Origin: Lycorma delicatula
Lineage: Eukaryota; Arthropoda; Insecta; Hemiptera; Fulgoridae
Assembly (NCBI RefSeq): GCF_047948215.1
Contig: NC_134463.1
Location: 96,872,657-96,936,656 of the forward strand
Length of the DNA: 64,000 bases
Direction of reading: 5' to 3'
The notes beneath the pieces were generated by a model that saw only the letters and a program-made list of their open reading frames with translations, did not search any database and was not told the origin of the DNA. Positions 57,182 through 64,000 of this stretch are shown piece after piece; the stretch's first letter is position 1; each line of letters opens with the position of its first letter. The translations under genes and the position numbers were made by a program.

Positions 57182-57594
57182 AATATCTAAAAATAAATTA
57201 CTAGATTTTTCGAAATTCTTGAAAGGGATGAAGAAAGGTAAAACATTTTTGAATCATGATTGTAAATTTTCTCCGTTTTCCACTATAATAAATGAGATAT
57301 TCAGTACATTTGGACATGTAAATACAACTTCAGATAAATATCTAAAAACCATTTTCAGTTTTTTTGAATTTCGATTTTTTAAAGAGTGTGACGGTGTAGT
57401 GGTTTACGATGTTGTCGCTCAATCAACATATCCACTGCCATAGTTAATTGCATGTGAGACGCGACTGGCTGCATCTGCCTCGTGTTACCTGACTAAAACA
57501 CATAAAACAAATAATAATCGTTAAAGGAAACGCAAGTAACCATATTGTGCGTGTGAAGTTGTGACGGGGTTGCTAGTATGTTATATATATATAT

Positions 57595-58227
57595 TTATTT
57601 TTTGTCTTCAGTCATTTGACTGGTTTGATGCAGCTCTCCAAAATTCCCTATCTAGTGCTAGTCGTTTCATTTCAGTATACCCTCTACATCCTACATCCCT
57701 AACAATTTGTTTTACATATTCCAAACGTGGCCTGCCTACACAATTTTTTCCTTCTACCTGTCCTTCCAATATTAAAGCGACTATTCCAGGATGCCTTAGT
57801 ATGTGGCCTATAAGTCTGCCTCTTCTTTTAACTATATTTTTCCAAACGCTTCTTTCTTCATCTATTTGCCGCAATACCTCTTCATTTGTCACTTTATCCA
57901 CCCATCTGATTTTTAACATTCTTCTATAGCACCACATTTCAAAAGCTTCTAATCTTTTCTTCTCAGATACTCCGATCGTCCAAGTTTCACTTCCATATAA
58001 AGCAACACTCCAAACATATACTTTCAAAAATCTTTTCCTGACATTTAAATTAATTTTTGATGTAAACAAATTATATTTCTTACTGAAGGCTCGTTTCGCT
58101 TGTGATATTCGGCATTTTATATCCTCTTGCTTCGTCCATCTTTAGTAATTCTACTTCCCAAATAACAAAATTCTTCTACCTCCATAATCTTTTCTCCTCC
58201 TATTTTCACATTAAGTGGTCCATCTTT
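57595..58227 (-). pseudogene. LINE family C, copy 3, with target-site duplication
   Basis: On the minus strand the frame at 57608-58069 reads MFTSKINLNVRKRFLKVYVW, YGSETWTIGVSEKKRLEAFE, WVDKVTNEEVLRQIDEERSV, IVALILEGQVEGKNCVGRPR and RALDREFWRAASNQSND-like code to the natural stop. Upstream of it a frameshift lies in the KDGRS/IKCRI region. Both sides carry GTTATATATATATAT (57580-57594 and 58228-58242), a 15-bp duplication in a TA-rich target. The 3' end has the CAGTCATTTGACTG palindrome. Confidence 0.85.
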
Positions 58228-58371
58228 GTTATATATATATATAATTATTATTGTAGATTCATTTTTCCTAAAAATATTGGAAAAATATGTAAACCCCAGT
58301 TTTTCCGAAATCTGAAAATGTTATAATAAACACAAAAAAAATTATTTAAATCATTAATTTCTTGTATTCAT

Positions 58372-59232
58372 AGGTGATCTAGCACTTCTGACAAAATCAT
58401 AAGACTGCGAAAATTAACAAACCTTAAAGAAAAAGTAGGTTTGCAAATTTCCTTCGAAAAACAGAAATAATAATAAACCTTTAAAGATTATTAAAAAAAA
58501 ACAATAAATATCATCTATGGAAAAATAAATGTCACAACCTAATTTAAATGTTAATAAAAAATAATGAGTGGAAACAGAATAGAAAAATCAGTTTTGGAAA
58601 TCCTGAAATCCATATTTGAAGAATCAAATTTATTAACCAAAGAAATTTACACCGTAAAGAATATAAACCATAATACTGCAGTCAAACCAGTGATTTTATA
58701 CTGAATTGAATCAACAAATCTGACTGGTCTAGAAAATCTCCTTAAAATCGAAAGGAAAATAATTTATGGTCCCAGAAAAACAGAAGAAGGGTAAATATTT
58801 AAATTAAATACGGCGGTTTATAAAACTCAACAAGAAGATTTGAAAATCGCAAATCGAAAAAATTAATAAAAGTTCCTCGGACACAATCTGAACGAATCAA
58901 AAAAGATTAAATAAATATCTTTTCGAAAAACTGTGATAATTAAAAAGCCAAAAGGATACATACATCAAACGAAAGATAGACTTTTAATCTAACAATAAAT
59001 TTTATACAAACAAAACTAACCAAACTTTAACTTAAGGTTAAAATAGGAAGACATTTTGGATAAAATGAAGTTTAGCAAAATAATAATTTATAATGCAAAG
59101 GTTCTTGTGGATGAAGGAAGAAAGAAAATTAGAAGAGAGAACAAAAGAACCCGGTGCAAACCGAGAAAGAAATATGCAAAAGAAAAAAAAAACATTGACG
59201 TGATCCCTAGTAGGCCAGTAGGCCATTTTAAT
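58372..59232 (+). pseudogene. Non-LTR RT family D relic
   Basis: Begins at motif C remnants (GDLALLTKS) and LKEKVGLQISFEKQK. It then runs through VKPVILY, a NLTGLENLLKIERKIIYGP block and a basic end, RKKIRRENKRTRCKPRKKYA. The order parallels 45448-46580. It is heavily broken, with no long frame except the last 70 codons. The 3' end lies near TAGGCCAGTAGGCCATTTTA. Confidence 0.55.
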
Positions 59233-60205
59233 ATTAAAAGATACAAAAATTCTATTTATTTATACTAGTAAAATTGTATTTTCTTAAAAGTTTTATAGAA
59301 AAAAAATTCCACGGAGTTCGTAATAAATTTTACTAGGCAGGTAGTCCAACATTTTGTTTTATTTTTATTAATAGCTTGAATAGTGCTTAAGGGAGATAAG
59401 AAATCTAAGTCAAATAATTGACGGTGGCCCAATACAATTTAGTTTGAAAAATGCGTGGTCGCATGGGACTAATAATAACGCCCGAACGGCTGACTTTTTC
59501 TGTATAATTTATTACGTAAAACTCTTTTCACATCGTTTATTCTACCGTGAAGAAACGTAAAGTAGTACTAATTTTATTATTGTACAGAAAAATCAGTTCA
59601 ACCTTTCCCTAAAAATTCATTAAGAAGAAACTTTATATTTAAGTAAAGTTAACGCTTAATTTTTTATTTTACCTTAATCGTATTAAGTACATAAAAAATA
59701 CAACTTTTAACAAATAAATGTAGTTTATAATCCTGTTTTAAAAATTCTTTTTTTCTTTTTGTTGCCGTAGAACTTAAAATAATTAATTAAGCATAGACTT
59801 TTTTTTAATCCTTTAAGTATCACTTATTTTTATTTATGTAATTATTTGATATAAACAAAATATTTCTGTTAGAGTTTTTAAAATATTTTACCCGAATTTA
59901 TTTATTTTTTTTTGAGCAATTTATATTTACAATCGTTCGCTTAAAGAAGTGGCGGCCATAAGTAAAAGTTTTGGTTAAGAGTAAAGTGTAAGTGGTACAC
60001 GTACCTTAGTTCGGTACCTAGAGTACGGTGGTATATCTAGATCGTCAATTTACCTGGAAGGATCACGGCAGAGAGAAAAGGAGACAACCGAAAGCTAAAT
60101 TTGTACGAATGTATTTGCTTGTTAGTAGCCGGTCTTATTTGTTTTTGAGAAATAAATTGTTGCTGTATAATGTTTTCCTGAAACCAAGCTTATAATAGTA
60201 ACGTT
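59233..60205. other. No recognised feature
   Basis: AT-rich to about 59930. A GC-richer patch at 59945-60110 directly precedes the Jockey-like remnant, but I found no frame in it. Confidence 0.45.
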
Positions 60206-60214
60206 TAAATCATC

Positions 60215-60516
60215 CGACAGTTTCAAAACAAGGTGCTCAGAATGGTATCAGAGGTTCCACAGTTCGCTAAGAACGATGAGTTGCACGGGTATCTTGGAGT
60301 GCCGCGTGTTCGTGAGGAGATACGAACTACATATCAGAGGAAAATAATCTGAATCATCTGGTGCTCACTCTATTTGACAACGGTGAGCAATTTAGACGAT
60401 TGAAGAGACTCATGTACTGGACCTCGTTGATCTTTGAGAATATGGATGATCATTGGAGTGCATGTCCCGTAGGAGGATACATTGGTCATTATGTCAAAGA
60501 TAGTTTAAATTTTTAG
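60215..60516 (+). pseudogene. Jockey-like LINE C-terminus
   Basis: The frame reads RQFQNKVLRMVSEVPQFAKN and then DELHGYLGVPRVREEIRTTY to a stop at 60352. A shifted frame continues NNLNHLVLTLFDNGEQFRRL, KRLMYW and on to TAG at 60516. FQNKVLRM, LGVPxVxEEI and FRRLKRL are conserved post-RT blocks in the Jockey clade. The sequence after it (to about 60770) has no SINE-like tail, so this is a separate family from 19913-20350. Confidence 0.75.
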
Positions 60517-61225
60517 AATATATACTAGAATTTGACTTATGTTGAACCTGGTGGTTGACTCTGAGTCGGCGGTTTGATTCGCTGCTGACAATTCGGTGTC
60601 TTTATTGTTTTGTGACTCTATTGTTTTTATCTGCCTCTAATATTTGTAACTTTACTTCGATGATTTAAATATTTGCGATTTTATTATTGTATCTGTTATC
60701 TCTGTATTTGTCATTGCTTTGTTTGTGGTGTGAGAGGTGATGCATATTATTAATACTGTATTTGAGGTAGGAAATCTTTTGATGGTCTCCTTGACAGACT
60801 TTTTTTTTTAATAAATAAACGTATAACTAAGTTATCTTTTATATATTGAAAAATCTGATGAGATCTCTTTCGTTATTTCTTAACCGTACAAATCATCGGA
60901 AGCTTTGTTTTAATCCGAATATGTAGCAACATTCATTAACGATCCAAAAACATTACAATGAAACTGTAGACAATAGGGTAAGAGTCTCACAGATATCATC
61001 ACTTCCGCTCGAAAAACAAAAATTTCTGTAATATAAATAAAACTGTTTTTAACAAAACGATACTGATACCAAAAAAGGTAAGACACTACGTTTCTATAAT
61101 CAGAATTTATTATTAATTTTTAGAATTTTGTTTAAAAAAAATATATGTTAAATATATGTAATAGACAATGGATAATAAAGAATGTTTTAGAGTTCCATAT
61201 AATAAGCAAAGAAAAATTTGTTACA
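60517..61225. other. Probable LINE 3' UTR, then unassigned AT-rich DNA
   Basis: T- and G-rich sequence to about 60800 follows the Jockey-like stop and may be its untranslated end. The rest is unassigned. Confidence 0.35.
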
Positions 61226-61226
61226 A

Positions 61227-61282
61227 AACTCTTACCGGCCCGATTTCATTTATTAAACAATGAAATCGGACCGGTAAGAGTT
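61227..61282. repeat. 24-bp near-perfect hairpin
   Basis: The arms AACTCTTACCGG-CCCGATTTCATT (61227-61250) and AATGAAATCGGA-CCGGTAAGAGTT (61259-61282) flank an 8-nt loop. There is one mismatch. On a minus-strand transcript it would be a U-G pair, so the stem would be fully paired. A TA run follows. Confidence 0.85.
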
Positions 61283-63366
61283 ATATATATATATACAACT
61301 ATAAATATAAGACAAAATAAGTATGTTTGAGTTTTCCATTGCACAATAAAGAATGAAAATAGTATCAAACAATCGAATAACTAACTATTAACAAAATTAA
61401 TAATAATAATTTGTTAAAATAATTTTTTGCCAATTTTTGAGATTTAAAATTCTTTTAATCCTTGCTACATTTAAAAAGATCTCGCGTAGTTCTGAGAAAA
61501 AGACTGACTTTTCGTTATTTTATTTTGTTTCCTTTTAAAAAGTATCAACTCATTCTAATCTAAAATTTTACAAAAAAACTTTTAATCCATAAAAATTAGT
61601 TATACGTCACAAAAGCACAATAATAATAAATAAATAAATAATGGTAAAAAATAAATAAAAATAACAATATTACTAACAATAGATAACGCAGATAAAGAAA
61701 CTTCAGCTTTCTAACTTGAAACATCGTAATGAACCACACTTCTAACTTTCTCCGCTCAAATCTTTTCGACATTAAATTGAGCGTAACTCAAGAACTACTT
61801 CACCAATCTCTATAAAATTTTTACATATGCACCTACATACAACATATGTGATACACTACTACAACATATCTGCCTAAGCATAACATTTTTATACTTATAA
61901 AGTTTTTTGGCTATATAATTATGGCTATAAGCCACAATTTAAGTGAATGATGCTCAAAACGTAATGAAAGTTAATTTTCACCCCCTCACTACCACTACCA
62001 CCAAGCGACCGAATTTGAAACTGTACTTTTCTTCGAAAAGTCGGTAAAAATTCAATTACGTGAACATGCAGTAAAATTACATTTAATATAAATATCCTTA
62101 TATTATTTTCTATTCGGTTTTAAATAAATTAAATAATAAATCGTATATTAAAAGTATATCTTGTAATTAAATATGCACGTTTATTATTCAAATCGAATTA
62201 AAACAAATTTGTATTTAATATTTATACGAATTAATTTATGTATTTGTACTGTTTTTAGCTTCAGTTTTAATGTTATCGATAAATCTGAATTAAATACTTA
62301 TTACGGTAACTAGAGAGCGTTGCTAATCATCATCTATTTATTGCTGTATAGAGTAAGGTTATTAGACTGGAGGGGGAAAGTAGATTGTACCGGGCGAGTG
62401 GTGCGTTATTGGACAGGTGTGCATGTTTGAACCTGTCGGATTTTGTTGGTTGTTATTGTTTTATATGTTATCTCGGTGCATAATTCTCTTATTATGTGAA
62501 TGTTGCGTTACATTCGGAACGTGGTTTTCTTCGTCTTAATTGATAAAGTAAGTTATTAATTTCATGTTATTACAATTATTTATTATAAAAATAGGTAAAT
62601 AATTTTCAAAAAATACTATTTGTTTCTTTAATCGGATGTAATCTAATTAAGTGACGGATTATATATAAATTAATAGCATTACGCCATTAATTTTTATCAT
62701 TTAAATTTACTGACCGCTATAAAAATTTGTTAACTAATGATAATTTAACAGAATCTGACCTTCAATTAATTGATTAATTAATAATCATCTCTAATAATAA
62801 CTACAGTTTTATATATATTTTGTTGACGATAAAACTTCAAATAAATTTATCAGGATTATTAGAAATACGATTTGGTTAATATTTAAACAACTTTTAACTA
62901 GTTTATATACCTCGGACAGGTCAATATAACTTAAAAGTGCATTACTATTTTACGGGTTTTCTCCTAATTTTCAATTTTTTTGCAAAATATCTAATAACCA
63001 TACAAAAATGAAGGATACTTTTTCGGAATTTCTCCCCTGAAACTTTTCTATTTTTTTAAGTATATATGACGAATCGTAACATCATAACCTAATCACACAT
63101 AATCTACACTCGATTCGCTCGCCAACCTCGTCTAACTAACGATAAATATACAAATTATATATGACAATGATGCAATTTTTAATAATGACTATAAACTATT
63201 TGTTGTATTCTTATTTATGTGAACTTCTATGGCATCACCGACATAAGGATGACGATTTATTCGATTTTTGTTACTTCAACGTATTAGCGATTTTCATTCT
63301 GCAACATAATTATCGTTTAGTAAAATAAGTATTGTATTGTGTTTATAAAAGTAATCGTAATAATTG
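61283..63366. other. No recognised gene (2.1 kb)
   Basis: AT-rich sequence. 61760-62050 has a repeat-like GCGTAACTCAAGAACTACTT of the kind seen in insect dispersed repeats. 62340-62530 is GC-richer and unassigned. Confidence 0.45.
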
Positions 63367-63971
63367 TTTTTTTTTTTTTTTTTTTTTTTTGTCTTCAGTC
63401 ATTTGACTGGTTTGATGCAGCTCTCCAAGATTCCCTATCTAGTGCTAGTCGTTTCATTTCAGTATACCCTCTACATCCTACATCCCTAACAATTTGTTTT
63501 ACATATTCCAAACTTGGCCTGCCTACACAATTTTTCCCTTCTACCTGTCCTTCCAAAATTAAAGCGACTATTCCAGGATGCCTTAGTATGTGGCCTATAA
63601 GTCTGTCTCATCTTTTAACTATATTTTTCCAAATGCTTCTTTCTTCATCTATTTGCCGCAATACCTCCTCATTTGTCACTTTATCCACCCATCTGAGTTT
63701 TAACATTCTCCTATAGCACCACATTTCAAAAGCTTCTAACCTTTTCTTCTCAGATACTCCGATTGTCCAAGTTTCACTTCCATATAAAGCGACACTCCAA
63801 ACATACACTTTCAAAAATCTTTTCCTGACATTGAAATTAATTTTTGATGTAAACAACTTATATTTCTTACTGAAGGCTCGTTTAGCTTGTGCTATTCGGC
63901 ATTTTATATCGCTCCTGCTTCGTCCATCTTTAGTAATTCTACTTCCCAAATAACAAAATTCTTCTACCTCC
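63367..63971 (-). pseudogene. LINE family C, copy 4
   Basis: On the minus strand it runs EVEEFCYLGSRITKDGRSRS, IKCRIAQAKRAFSKKYKLFT, VYVWSVALYGSETWTIGVSE and WVDKVTNEEVLRQIDEERSI. A premature TGA follows KNIVKR near 63608, after which the frame resumes to the normal stop near 63415. It is the least damaged copy over its length and is very close to copy 3. The T-run at 63367-63390 is its poly-A tail. No target duplication was found. Confidence 0.85.
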
Positions 63972-64000
63972 TTTAAATATGTTATATTTAAAAATATATT

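Larger units (their letters stand above)
56160..57400. repeat. Degenerate tandem repeat hosting a LINE insertion
   Basis: Diverged units carry GAAGATATC, TTGATTTT, AATATCTAAAAA and TTTTTCTGAAATTC in the same order at about 56350, 56500 and 57280, with a weaker unit near 56180. The array is split by the R1-like insertion at 56562-57181. A poly-T tract lies at 56311-56334. Confidence 0.6.

Noticed and set aside
63339..63716. 125-codon plus-strand frame and its twin at 57561-57929
   Set aside because: Both are the reverse strand of LINE family C copies; their similarity only reflects the shared LINE.

Overview
This is AT-rich, intron- and transposon-dominated DNA from an animal, almost certainly an insect. 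A hemipteran or a polyneopteran is my best guess, from the mixture of mariner-superfamily, Jockey-like, R1-like and other non-LTR element types; this is inference. There are no bacterial-style operons, rRNA genes, CRISPR arrays or convincing stand-alone tRNA genes.

Only two stretches look like host protein-coding sequence, both on the minus strand and both single exons of larger genes. The exon at 10967-11289 has matching splice sites and encodes the glycosylated N-terminus, TM1 and start of TM2 of a rhodopsin-class receptor, most like an insect muscarinic acetylcholine receptor. The exon at 27133-27274 has a strong acceptor, an open frame and a stop, and is the last coding exon of a protein I do not recognise. 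Because that exon ends with a stop, the two belong to different genes. Most of the rest is probably intronic or intergenic.

Layout. 0-7 kb: SINE copies, a mariner fragment and a 1.5 kb non-LTR reverse-transcriptase copy (4978-6545). 7.8-10.4 kb: two abutting DNA transposons (a long-TIR element with a DUF4817-type transposase remnant, then a pogo-type element) and an R1-like 3' end. 14-20.4 kb: a dispersed repeat, a mariner, tRNA-derived SINEs and a Jockey-like LINE whose 3' tail matches the SINE tail. 22-26.6 kb: a 5'-truncated LINE, a full-length dead mariner with TIRs, and a nest of Helitron/Helentron-like copies. 28-36.4 kb: R1-like LINE pieces, a deleted mariner and a DUF4817 fragment. 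39-44.3 kb: SINEs, an R1-like tail and a second copy of the 22 kb LINE family. 45.4-46.6 kb: another decayed LINE. 49.2-50.8 kb: a three-unit tandem array. 51.0-52.8 kb: a longer Helentron-like copy with a coding remnant. 54.9-64 kb: Jockey-like, R1-like and other LINE 3' ends, two of them with visible target-site duplications, plus hairpins and TA microsatellites.

The elements interact mainly as parasites and partners. tRNA-headed SINEs appear to borrow the 3' tail of a Jockey-like LINE, short Helentron-like copies appear to depend on longer ones, and deletion derivatives of mariner, DUF4817 and pogo elements lack complete transposases. Nearly every element reading frame is interrupted, so I see no demonstrably active element.
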